Positions 54,447 through 61,792 of a stretch of DNA of 64,000 nucleotides are shown here, piece by piece. Within the stretch, counting starts at the first letter, position 1, and every line of letters begins with the position of its first letter. Both the position numbers and the translations under genes were made by a program. The notes under the pieces were generated by a model that did not search any database, had not been told where the DNA came from, and worked only from the letters and a program-made list of their open reading frames with translations. Source of the DNA: Paenibacillus sp. MZ04-78.2 (lineage in GTDB: Bacteria > Bacillota > Bacilli > Paenibacillales > NBRC-103111); NCBI RefSeq assembly GCF_024213375.1, contig NZ_JANAVJ010000020.1, forward strand, positions 1 through 64,000, given 5' to 3'.

Positions 54447-54755
54447 ATGTTGAAGAGGGTAACTCTTGTTCTCGAAGCAGGCGAAAATGATTTTGAACTG
54501 ACAGATGCATACTTGACGCCGGACGAATCGCATGCATTTTTTATTTTAAACCATATTGTCCATTATACCATGGCTTCCCGGACGCAAAATCATCGAATTT
54601 ACGTGGAGTGTGGCGCCAGATTAAATTTAGGCAAGACGCATAAAGGGGAAATCGCTATTTTCGATCTGCACGAAAAGCTCTATGCCATGACTGCTTACGA
54701 ACTTTTGAATTTCCATGTGCTCTATGATGCAGATAAATTGAGCCTTATTCGTTGA
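54447..54755 (+). CDS. Hypothetical protein under a Cro/C1 operator
   Basis: A 102-residue protein starting MLKRVTLVLEAGENDFELTD, with mixed alpha/beta character and the stretch HRIYVECGARLNLGKTHKGE. No family recognised and no signal or membrane segment. AAGGAGTGG precedes the ATG. It is the only gene clearly controlled by the paired operators, so it is the likely effector or target of that small regulatory unit. Confidence 0.6.
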   Translation: MLKRVTLVLEAGENDFELTDAYLTPDESHAFFILNHIVHYTMASRTQNHRIYVECGARLNLGKTHKGEIAIFDLHEKLYAMTAYELLNFHVLYDADKLSLIR

Positions 54756-54912
54756 AGATGGGCCCTCTTGGAAAAATAAATCAACAGCTCCTCGAACCGG
54801 ATCGGCGCTTCATTGCTCAAATAACCATTTTGTAGTAATATCAGAACAGGTGTTTGTTATCGGGGGGCGTGGAAGACGCAGCGCTTCGTTCGATTTGGAG
54901 AGGAGGACGAAT

Positions 54913-55371
54913 ATGCCGGTAATCAGATCCGAATTGTACATAGAAGCGCCGATTGAAACCTGCTTCGATCTGGCGCGAAGCATCGACGTTCATGCCCAAT
55001 CAACTTCGCAAACGAAGGAAAGAGCGATCGGCGGAGTCATGAGCGGGTTGATTGAGCTAGGGCAGACGGTGACGTGGGAGGCCGTCCATTTTGGCATCAA
55101 GCAGCGGTTGACCGCGAAAATAACGGAGTTTGAGTTGCCTTTTTATTTTGTGGACGAGATGGTCCGGGGCGCATTCAAGCGGTTTCGGCATACGCATGAG
55201 TTCTGCGCCGTCGATTCGGGAACGTTGATGATCGACGAATTTGATTATACTTCTCCATTAGGGCCTCTTGGCAAGCTGGCGGACCAGATGTTTCTCGAAG
55301 CGTACATGAGAGATTTTTTGCTGAAACGAAATCTCTACATTAAACAGCTGGCGGAGAAGCAAGCCGGATGA
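54913..55371 (+). CDS. SRPBCC-family protein
   Basis: A 152-residue START-like (SRPBCC) protein. It opens with a strand-helix ELYIEAPIETCFDLARSIDV, then beta strands including GQTVTWEAVHFGIKQRLTAK and a long C-terminal helix from ADQMFLEAYMRDFLLKRN. This fold makes a ligand cavity; the ligand is unknown. ATG 54913 follows GAGAGGAGG. In-frame ATG 54850 is rejected. Confidence 0.78.
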   Translation: MPVIRSELYIEAPIETCFDLARSIDVHAQSTSQTKERAIGGVMSGLIELGQTVTWEAVHFGIKQRLTAKITEFELPFYFVDEMVRGAFKRFRHTHEFCAVDSGTLMIDEFDYTSPLGPLGKLADQMFLEAYMRDFLLKRNLYIKQLAEKQAG

Positions 55372-55385
55372 ATGCCGACCCATGC

Positions 55386-55423
55386 AAAAAGCGGACGATC
55401 CCATACAAGTAGTCCGCTTTTTT
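55386..55423. terminator. Bidirectional terminator
   Basis: AAAAAGCGGAC pairs perfectly with GTCCGCTTTTT. It serves the SRPBCC gene and the convergent gene at 55443. Confidence 0.9.
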
Positions 55424-55442
55424 GTCGTGGTTGATGTTCGGC

Positions 55443-55988
55443 TCACTGTTTGGCGTAGGCATGCAGATGCTCGATATATTCATGCACTAGCGCTTGCAGG
55501 GCTTCCGCCTTTTGCTCAAGGCCGTCGCCTTCGCCGAAGGCCTGCCGAATCGCTTCAACGTAGGCCTGGCCCTGTTTCTTTCCCGGCGCGTATGCGCGGC
55601 CGTAGTCGTCAAGGTAGCTCGGCAAAAAGTAACATTCCAATACATTCATCGCCAGCTGGTAGTCCTCTTGCGGATTCGAATCCGACCAAGCCTTCAGCTT
55701 GTCATACAAGGCGCTTAGCGTAATAAGGCCGAGCCGATACGTTCTTCGCGCGAATTCAAACGCCTGCGGGTCGATATCCCCGCGCTCGAACTGCTTGAAG
55801 TTTTTCTCGTCCAGCAAATACAAAGCCCCGCCCCATTCGGAAGCAAATTTCAGCCAAAAGTCGGCGTCCTCCCGTCGGATCGCAATCGTTTGAAGCGCTT
55901 CGAATACGATATCCGGGTTGTCGGTAAGCTTGGCTTTGGCCACCGTTTTCGGCGAGTCTCCTTCAAAATTCAGCACATTGGCATTCAC
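55443..55988 (-). CDS. Hypothetical protein
   Basis: A 181-residue soluble, mostly helical protein (for example RTYRLGLITLSALYDKLKAW and YLDDYGRAYAPGKKQGQAY). I do not recognise the family. The start is probably GTG 55988 behind AGGAGCAG, since the upstream ATG at 56069 would add an unlikely arginine/threonine-rich leader. Nothing in context suggests a role. Confidence 0.6.
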   Translation of the reverse strand: MNANVLNFEGDSPKTVAKAKLTDNPDIVFEALQTIAIRREDADFWLKFASEWGGALYLLDEKNFKQFERGDIDPQAFEFARRTYRLGLITLSALYDKLKAWSDSNPQEDYQLAMNVLECYFLPSYLDDYGRAYAPGKKQGQAYVEAIRQAFGEGDGLEQKAEALQALVHEYIEHLHAYAKQ

Positions 55989-56092
55989 GTGACTGCTCCT
56001 ATCTAAGCATGGGTTTATTCCGCGGGTCCCTGCCGTAGTTGGCAGCGAACGTGCGAACAGATACTTCATTGTATCATATCCGCATCCGCCGG

Positions 56093-56407
56093 TTAAATCC
56101 TAAACGCCAATGGCTGGGGTCGAACCGACAGCTTGACCTTGCTTGGCTTATGCTTCTGCAGCAGCGTCCACATAAGATGCCGCCCGATCGGGTTAGCGCT
56201 GTGAATAATAATTTCTTTTGCATACAGGTTCTTCTTGACCATATATTTGACCAGATCGTAGCCGCTGGCTTTGCCGAGACCCAGATCATGATCGAGCGAC
56301 AGGATGTTAACCGGTCTGGACGACATCAAATCGATACACTGCTCAACCGATCTCGCCAGCGTAAAACCTTTCGGGCACGGACGCAAGTCATCCAAATACA
56401 CGTTCAT
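56093..56407 (-). CDS. Cyclic-phosphate processing receiver-like (cREC) domain protein
   Basis: A 104-residue protein with a receiver-like fold. The acidic pair is in MNVYLDDLRPCPKGF and a second acidic centre is in NILSLDHDLGLGKASGYDLV. The His in SLDHDLG and the absence of an output domain match the cREC group proposed to act on cyclic phosphate ends of RNA; that role is a published prediction. The start is at 56407 or 56410. The long in-frame upstream extension is Arg/Lys-rich and unlikely. Confidence 0.7.
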   Translation of the reverse strand: MNVYLDDLRPCPKGFTLARSVEQCIDLMSSRPVNILSLDHDLGLGKASGYDLVKYMVKKNLYAKEIIIHSANPIGRHLMWTLLQKHKPSKVKLSVRPQPLAFRI

Positions 56408-56753
56408 CATATGCCATCGCCTCTCTTTAACTTCCAGCATACGCACCGCACGTTTAGATTGCTTGGACTGCGGCACAGCCACGGCGCGCCGTTTATTCGG
56501 CGAACGCCAAAAATGCCACTTCTTGGTCGAAGTAGCGTCCGCACGCAGCATAGCAGTTATCGTTCCAGCACAACTTGAAGGCCTTTGATCACGTTCCAGA
56601 GCATTACGACGAAACACTGCATAGTTTCAACCGACGGAGGGACGATTAAACAACAAATGACAAGATTATTCCTAAATTACTCTATTATAGTTGAAATGGA
56701 GTAAAATGGTCTTTCCCGATCATATTTTTTTATCACGAAAACGGTACGCTGCT

Positions 56754-56852
56754 TGTGTATAACTTTGTCCACATTATACACCCCGCCAATGACGTATATT
56801 CGACACTTATTAACATAATACTCACAAGATATGCACAATTCTATGTGGATAA
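56754..56852. promoter_or_regulatory. DnaA-box cluster upstream of sda
   Basis: Boxes seen: TGTGTATAA (56754-56762, TTATACACA on the minus strand), TTGTCCACA (56765-56773), TTATACACC (56774-56782) and TGTGGATAA (56844-56852, a perfect TTATCCACA on the minus strand). TATAAT lies at 56887-56892. DnaA activates sda in B. subtilis. The rest of the 56,411-56,924 gap holds no gene. Confidence 0.75.
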
Positions 56853-56924
56853 TGGAACGGTTGTTCTAATTTTGGGCGCATGTTAATATAATTTTACATT
56901 ACCAGAATAAGGTGAGTTGTTCCC

Positions 56925-57080
56925 ATGAAACTGATCAGTAATGAGATTTTAGTGGACTCCTATTTCAAAGCCGTCGATTTGAAACTCGAAGAAGATTTTG
57001 TCGGATTGTTGTTAGACGAGATCAAGAGGAGACAAATCAACTTAGACTTCTACAAAGAAGGTGAAGCCCAGGTCAGCTGA
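56925..57080 (+). CDS. sda: Sporulation histidine kinase inhibitor Sda
   Basis: Sda is a small helical hairpin that binds KinA-type kinases and blocks the phosphorelay when replication starts or is disturbed. The 51-residue product starts MKLISNEILVDSYFKAVDLK and continues LEEDFVGLLLDEIKRRQIN, matching the Bacillus protein's SDELLIESYFKA and DFIELIENEIKRR blocks. AAGGTGAG precedes the ATG. The DnaA-box cluster upstream is the expected regulation. The terminator overlaps its last codons. Confidence 0.9.
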   Translation: MKLISNEILVDSYFKAVDLKLEEDFVGLLLDEIKRRQINLDFYKEGEAQVS

Positions 57081-57093
57081 CCGGGCTTTTTTT
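57064..57093 (+). terminator. Terminator of sda
   Basis: AAGCCC pairs with GGGCTT around the self-complementary GGTCAGCTGACC, followed by Ts. It overlaps the 3' end of the coding sequence. Confidence 0.85.
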
Positions 57094-57128
57094 CTTTTAT
57101 ATAGAAAGTGATTCTCCTGTTGAAAGTC

Positions 57129-57165
57129 AAAAAGATCGCTTTTGTTGGTAACAGAGCGATCTTTT
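57129..57165. terminator. Bidirectional terminator before the yumC stop
   Basis: AAAAGATCGCT pairs perfectly with AGCGATCTTTT. Orientation and position fit the yumC transcript on the minus strand. Confidence 0.85.
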
Positions 57166-57195
57166 CGGCTAAAGAAAATATAGATGAAAGTATAT

Positions 57196-58182
57196 TTACA
57201 ATTTCATGTTGCTGCTGTGGCCCGGGGACAGCTTGGCTGTCGGATCGATGTACACCTTCGCGTTGTTGATGGCGGTCGGCGCTTCGCCGAACCCGACGGC
57301 GATAAGCTTCAGCTTGCCGGGGTATGTCGTAATGTCACCTGCTGCGAAAATGCCGGGCACGTTCGTTTCCATCCGCGAGTCGACGATAATGGATCCGTTG
57401 TCGATGTTCAGTCCCCATTCGGCGATTGGACCGAGGGAGGAGACGAAGCCGAAGTTGACAATTACGGCATCGACATCAATGACGCGCTCTTCGCCCGTTT
57501 TGCAATGGGCAAGTACGACTTGCTCGATTTGGTCGCGGCCTTCGAGCCTCTTGATTTCCGTCGGAGTGATGACTTCCACCTTGGACTTTATCAGATTCTC
57601 GACGCTGTGCTCATGTGCACGGAATTTGTCGCGGCGGTGAATCAGCGTTACTTTCTCCGCGATCGGCTCCAGCATCAGAGCCCAGTCTACCGCAGAATCG
57701 CCTCCGCCGCTGATCAGTACCTTTTGGCCTGCGAAACGGTGAAGGTCACTGACGAAGTAGTGCAGGTTTTTCTTCTCGTATTGCGCGGCTTCCGGGAGCT
57801 CGAGCTTTCTCGGTTCGAACGCGCCGACGCCACCGGTAATGATGACCGCTTTAGATTGATGGACGCCTTTGTCTGTCGTCACTTCGAATAGACGCTCATC
57901 TTTTTTCTCCACTTTCAATACCTTTTCTTCCAGGCAGATGGAGAGCGGGAAATGCTTCATTTGCGCTTCCAAATTATTAACAAGCTCTTGCGCCGTTACC
58001 TTCGGAAAGCCGGCTACGTCATAGATGTATTTCTCCGGATAAAGCGCTGCGAGCTGACCGCCCAGTTGTGGCATGCTTTCAATCAATTTAACGGAAGCTT
58101 GGCGCATTCCTCCGTAAAACGCCGCAAACATCCCTGCCGGGCCGCCGCCTACGATAATAATGTCAACGATTTCGCTGCTCAT
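57196..58182 (-). CDS. yumC: Ferredoxin/flavodoxin-NADP+ reductase (YumC-type)
   Basis: A thioredoxin-reductase-like ferredoxin-NADP reductase, 328 residues. The FAD site is [20 protein letters not shown], the NADPH site is [15 protein letters not shown] near 157, and the second FAD motif is [14 protein letters not shown] near 280. The CxxC of true thioredoxin reductase is absent, which fits YumC. GGAGGTG precedes the ATG. It is divergent from ndh across a 419-base region. Confidence 0.93.
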   Translation of the reverse strand: MSSEIVDIIIVGGGPAGMFAAFYGGMRQASVKLIESMPQLGGQLAALYPEKYIYDVAGFPKVTAQELVNNLEAQMKHFPLSICLEEKVLKVEKKDERLFEVTTDKGVHQSKAVIITGGVGAFEPRKLELPEAAQYEKKNLHYFVSDLHRFAGQKVLISGGGDSAVDWALMLEPIAEKVTLIHRRDKFRAHEHSVENLIKSKVEVITPTEIKRLEGRDQIEQVVLAHCKTGEERVIDVDAVIVNFGFVSSLGPIAEWGLNIDNGSIIVDSRMETNVPGIFAAGDITTYPGKLKLIAVGFGEAPTAINNAKVYIDPTAKLSPGHSSNMKL

Positions 58183-58261
58183 GGTGGGTCAAACACCTCC
58201 GAAACATAGTAAGGTCCTTTCTAATTATAATCATAAGGTCACGGCATTGAAAATATAAATT

Positions 58262-58380
58262 AGACTTTTCAATGAGTGATATAATTAATTAGCCTGATAA
58301 AGTTTTTATATGGCAAAAGGCAGCAGCCGAAGGAATCGAGTGGATACCTTAGTTAATCTGGCGATTTTCCTGGGTTTTTA
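58262..58380. other. Unassigned, possibly structured segment between yumC and ndh
   Basis: The 58,183-58,601 gap holds no gene. Apart from the Rex/ndh promoter, this part contains a candidate TATAAT near 58279-58284, a GGC-AGCA-GCC hairpin, and AAGG/CCTT pairing around it, ending in GGGTTTTTA. It resembles a structured RNA or attenuator, but I match it to no known class. Confidence 0.25.
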
Positions 58381-58527
58381 ATCAAAATAAAACTTGCTAT
58401 TTGCTTCGCACCATTATATTATTGCATTTGAATTGGTCAAAACTGTTGGTATAAATACACATCATTTGCTTATATTTTTAAACGCCGGAGGGAACCCTGT
58501 GGGAAGAAAACCATTTTTCGGCGTCGC

Positions 58528-58567
58528 TTGTGTAATTTTTCACAAACAGTTTTCAAACTCATATACT
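58528..58567 (+). promoter_or_regulatory. Rex-like operator over the ndh promoter
   Basis: TTGTGTAATTTTTCACAA (58528-58545) has one mismatch to the Rex consensus TTGTGAA-N4-TTCACAA. The -35 TTCACA (58539-58544) lies in it, 17 bases before TATACT (58562-58567). Rex is released by NADH, so ndh would be induced when NADH is high. Confidence 0.8.
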
Positions 58568-58601
58568 ATATAGAAAAATATGTGATGGAAGGGATAGAAC
58601 C

Positions 58602-59792
58602 ATGAGTCGAATTCCAAGAATAGTCATTTTAGGCGCAGGATACGGTGGGATCGTAACGGCTATTCGGTTGCAAAAAGAGCTGAATTATAATGAAGCTGAC
58701 GTCACGCTTGTAAACAAACACGACTATCATTATATTACGACCCATCTGCATATGCCTGCCGCAGGAACGGATAACCCCGAAAATGCACGCGTGAACATTC
58801 TGAAGCTGATCGATGAATTCAAGATCGATTTCGTGAAATCGACCGTCGTGCAAATTCGGCCGCAAGAGAAAAAAGTCATTCTGGAAGAGGGAACGCTGTC
58901 TTACGATTACTTGGTCATTGGCTTGGGCGGCGAACCGGAAACGTTCGGCATTCCGGGGCTGAAAGAATATGCGATGAATATTCGCTCGATCAACAGCGTT
59001 CGCTTCATCCGCGAGCACGTGGAGTACCAATTCGCGAAGTTCAAGCGTGAGCCTTCCCGTACGGACTATCTGACCTTCGTTGTCGGCGGCGCCGGCTTCA
59101 CTGGAATCGAGTTTGTCGGTGAATTGGCCGACCGGATTCCGGACCTGTGCAAAGAATTCGACGTGGACCCATCCCTCGTAAAAATATATAACATCGAAGC
59201 GGCTCCGACGGCGCTTCCAGGCTTCGACCCCGAGCTCGTCGAGTACGCGATGAACGTATTGAAAAACAAAGGCGTCACATTCAAAATCGCGACCGCGATC
59301 AAAGAGTGTACCCCGGACGGCGTCGTGCTTGCAACCGGTGAAGAGATCAAATCCGCTACCGTCATCTGGACAGGCGGCATTCGCGGCAATCATATGCTGG
59401 AGGAAGCCGGCTTCGAGACGATGCGCGGCCGCATCAAGGTCGATGATACGCTGCATGCTCCAGGGCATGACAACGTGTACGTGCTCGGCGACTGTTCGAT
59501 CGTGATGAGCCCGGAAGGCCGTCCTTATCCGCCAACGGCGCAAATCTCGATGCAGCAAGCCGATGTGTGCGCGCACAATCTGGTAGCGCAAATCCGCGGC
59601 TCCGAGTTGAAAAAGTTCGAGTATAAGCCGAAAGGCACCGTAGCCTCTCTCGGACGCGGCGAAGCGATCGGAATCGTCGGCTCCAAGAAGATCAAGGGCG
59701 GTACCGCGGCCGTGATGAAAAAGCTCATCGACCTGCGCTATTTGTACATCATCGGCGGCATTCCGCTCGTGCTGAAGAAAGGCCGCTTTTAG
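58602..59792 (+). CDS. ndh: Type II NADH dehydrogenase
   Basis: Ndh transfers electrons from NADH to menaquinone without pumping protons. The 396-residue protein has the FAD site IVILGAGYGGIVTAIRL, the NADH site FVVGGAGFTGIEFVGELADR near 160, and the FAD motif VYVLGDCSIV near 295. A membrane-binding C-terminal helix with YLYIIGGIPLVLKKGRF ends the protein. GAAGGGA precedes the ATG. The Rex-like operator supports redox control. Confidence 0.95.
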   Translation: MSRIPRIVILGAGYGGIVTAIRLQKELNYNEADVTLVNKHDYHYITTHLHMPAAGTDNPENARVNILKLIDEFKIDFVKSTVVQIRPQEKKVILEEGTLSYDYLVIGLGGEPETFGIPGLKEYAMNIRSINSVRFIREHVEYQFAKFKREPSRTDYLTFVVGGAGFTGIEFVGELADRIPDLCKEFDVDPSLVKIYNIEAAPTALPGFDPELVEYAMNVLKNKGVTFKIATAIKECTPDGVVLATGEEIKSATVIWTGGIRGNHMLEEAGFETMRGRIKVDDTLHAPGHDNVYVLGDCSIVMSPEGRPYPPTAQISMQQADVCAHNLVAQIRGSELKKFEYKPKGTVASLGRGEAIGIVGSKKIKGGTAAVMKKLIDLRYLYIIGGIPLVLKKGRF

Positions 59793-59795
59793 ACT

Positions 59796-60053
59796 ATGCG
59801 CAACTGCAGCATTCAGGTTCGGGGGCTGCTTACTCGGGAGGAGCTTGACCGATACAACGCTCTTCTCGATGTAGGTCATTACCTCGAATCGCAGAACCGT
59901 TACGACCTGTCGTATATCGTGCAGAAAGAAATCGACATCCTCATTCTTCCGGCTATCGAGCGGCTGAAGGAAAAATCGCGGCAGCGCGATCGGGACACGG
60001 AAGAGTACTTGCGGCGTAAAGAACAGGGACTCTTGGATGAAGACGACGAATAA
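59796..60053 (+). CDS. Small hypothetical protein after ndh
   Basis: An 85-residue charged helical protein (LLTREELDRYNALLDVGHYL, then SYIVQKEIDILILPAIERLK and a strongly Arg/Glu-rich tail). It starts three bases after the ndh stop and has no ribosome site of its own beyond the end of ndh, so translation is probably coupled. No family recognised. The operon is ndh plus this gene, ended by the terminator at 60060. Confidence 0.6.
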   Translation: MRNCSIQVRGLLTREELDRYNALLDVGHYLESQNRYDLSYIVQKEIDILILPAIERLKEKSRQRDRDTEEYLRRKEQGLLDEDDE

Positions 60054-60059
60054 ACGAGC

Positions 60060-60106
60060 AAACCCTTGCAGCTTTCGTTTCGGCGAATGCGAGCAAGGGT
60101 TTTTTG
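60060..60106 (+). terminator. Terminator of the ndh operon
   Basis: AACCCTTGC pairs with GCAAGGGTT, with a long loop, followed by TTTTT. Confidence 0.85.
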
Positions 60107-60120
60107 GACGGGTTGGCCCG

Positions 60121-60867
60121 TTATAGCTTCAGCATCGAAGCCATTTTCTCTTGATTCAGCAAGTTGCCGACATAGAAATCGCCGAACTCCCCGAAGCGGG
60201 CGCTCGTTTCGTCAAAGCGCATTTCATGAACGATTCTCTTGAATTGCAGCGCATCGTCCGCGAACAGCGTAACGCCCCATTCCCAATCGTCCAGACCGAC
60301 GGAGCCGCCGATGATTTGCTTCACTTTGCCGGCATAATTGCGGCCGATCATTCCATGTCCGCGCATAAAGTTGCGGCGGTCTTCGGCCGGTAGCATATAC
60401 CAGTTGTCGTTGCCCTCGCGCTTCTTGTTCATCGGGTAGAAGCAGATGTGTCCCGCTTTCGGCAGGGTCGGTTTCAGGCGCGCCACGACATCCGGGTCCT
60501 GCATCGGATCGGTTCCCGGCTTGGCCATATAAGCTCCGAGCTCGACCACGGAGACATAAGAGTACGTTGGAATCGTCACTTGCGCAAACATGGATTTGTT
60601 AAATTCGGTTTCCAACTCGTTCAATTCTTCCAGCGTCTCACGCAGATGCATGAAGACGAAATCGGCTTTTTGCCCGACAATGGAATAAAAGGCAGTGCTG
60701 CCTTGTTTTTGGTCCTCGGTGCTCTGATATTTGCCGAGCAGGGTATGCAGTTCGTCCTCGGCGCGCGCTCTTTCTTGAGCGGTCAAGCTTTTCCAGACGT
60801 TCCAATCGATTGCGCGGAAATCATGCAAGCTATACCAGCCATCCAACGGATGTACGACTTCACTCAT
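60121..60867 (-). CDS. hemQ: Coproheme decarboxylase HemQ
   Basis: HemQ converts coproheme to protoheme in the gram-positive heme pathway. The 248-residue length is usual. Signature text includes [16 protein letters not shown] (with the catalytic Tyr), [20 protein letters not shown] and the heme-binding His in [10 protein letters not shown] near residue 168. GGGAGTG precedes the ATG. It supplies heme that CtaB and CtaA modify. Confidence 0.95.
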   Translation of the reverse strand: MSEVVHPLDGWYSLHDFRAIDWNVWKSLTAQERARAEDELHTLLGKYQSTEDQKQGSTAFYSIVGQKADFVFMHLRETLEELNELETEFNKSMFAQVTIPTYSYVSVVELGAYMAKPGTDPMQDPDVVARLKPTLPKAGHICFYPMNKKREGNDNWYMLPAEDRRNFMRGHGMIGRNYAGKVKQIIGGSVGLDDWEWGVTLFADDALQFKRIVHEMRFDETSARFGEFGDFYVGNLLNQEKMASMLKL

Positions 60868-60982
60868 TAACGGTCACTCCCTTATTCCTTCAAAATGGGC
60901 ACTGCTGCCAGTTGCTTGTTTTATTGTAGCGAAATCGGCCGCAAAGGGCAAATGCGGCTCCGTGACGAAAGAGCGAACTTTT

Positions 60983-60997
60983 TGTGAACGCTTCACA
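60983..60997. promoter_or_regulatory. Palindrome upstream of the 34-aa membrane peptide
   Basis: TGTGAA-CGC-TTCACA is a perfect palindrome with an odd (three-base) centre, like a Rex or FNR-type half-site pair with wrong spacing. TGCTATTAC (61004-61012) may be an extended -10. Confidence 0.4.
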
Positions 60998-61059
60998 TAA
61001 AAATGCTATTACAATTCGGAGTCTGTAAGCCGATGTACCTGTTAAAGGAGGCGTCCGTC

Positions 61060-61164
61060 ATGACAAACCGTTTAACGCTAGGCATTTTGATGGGGACGCT
61101 CATCAGCATCCCGTTTTGGATCGCGGCGATTGGCTGGTACCGTTTTATCTGTTCTCTTTTTTAG
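61060..61164 (+). CDS. Single-pass membrane peptide (34 aa)
   Basis: ATG 61060 follows AAAGGAGG. The product starts MTNRLTLGILMGTLISIPFW and ends WYRFICSLF, one membrane segment with little else. It is too small for family assignment. The ribosome site and the palindrome upstream support expression. It lies 100 bases before the yuiB-like gene and may belong with it. Confidence 0.55.
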   Translation: MTNRLTLGILMGTLISIPFWIAAIGWYRFICSLF

Positions 61165-61265
61165 CTCGCGCCTGTGAGTTTTTTCATATTTCGTTCACAA
61201 CGGCTCACTTTACCGCGCCTTTGTTTTTTTATACAATATAGGCATATGGAAAGGAGCTGTCCGTT

Positions 61266-61550
61266 TTGCTGCAATTGATCATCGTAACCGTGCTGTTGTT
61301 CGTGCTGTTTTTCGGGCTCGGTTTTATTCTAAACATGCTTATGAAAACGACTTGGTTCCCTATTTACGGATACATAGCGCTCTTGATCGGCTTGGTCATT
61401 TATTGGGGCTGGGGCACCGGCTCGCTCGCTTCGAACCTGGCCGAATATTCCTTCGCCGATTACGTCCCAGCCGTCGGCGGCCTGATCGGCGCCATCCTTA
61501 GCGGCTCTACGATCAAATCCCTTCGTGAAAAAGGGTTTAAAATGTTTTAA
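61266..61550 (+). CDS. yuiB: YuiB-like membrane protein
   Basis: A 94-residue protein with three membrane segments (LQLIIVTVLLFVLFFGLGF, then TTWFPIYGYIALLIGLVIYW and YVPAVGGLIGAILSG), similar to Bacillus YuiB in size and shape; function unknown. The start is TTG 61266 behind AAAGGAGCTG. Its position near ndh and yumC matches the Bacillus neighbourhood. A weak Rex-like half-site (GTTCACAAC) lies near 61192-61200. Confidence 0.75.
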   Translation: MLQLIIVTVLLFVLFFGLGFILNMLMKTTWFPIYGYIALLIGLVIYWGWGTGSLASNLAEYSFADYVPAVGGLIGAILSGSTIKSLREKGFKMF

Positions 61551-61611
61551 TTTCTCGGTTTTTTCGGTTATTTGTTTTTGGGTTTTGCTTTTTATTACTC
61601 TTTTCTAGCAG

Positions 61612-61642
61612 GCTCTGCCGTTTGGCAGAGCTTATGTTTTTT
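61612..61642 (+). terminator. Terminator of the yuiB-like gene
   Basis: GCTCTGCC pairs perfectly with GGCAGAGC around GTTT, followed by TTATGTTTTTTT. A second imperfect inverted repeat (T run and GGGGG against CCCC and A run) lies at 61637-61690. Confidence 0.85.
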
Positions 61643-61792
61643 TGGGGGCAGCGCAACCCCCCAAGCCTGCGCCCCTCAAAAAAATTACCTCTCCAAACCC
61701 CAAAAAGCCTGCTTTTTCCTTCTACCCTCATTGTCGATTTGTGTGATAAAATGGAGAGTAAACACTTGAATCACGGATGGAGTTTTGACCGA

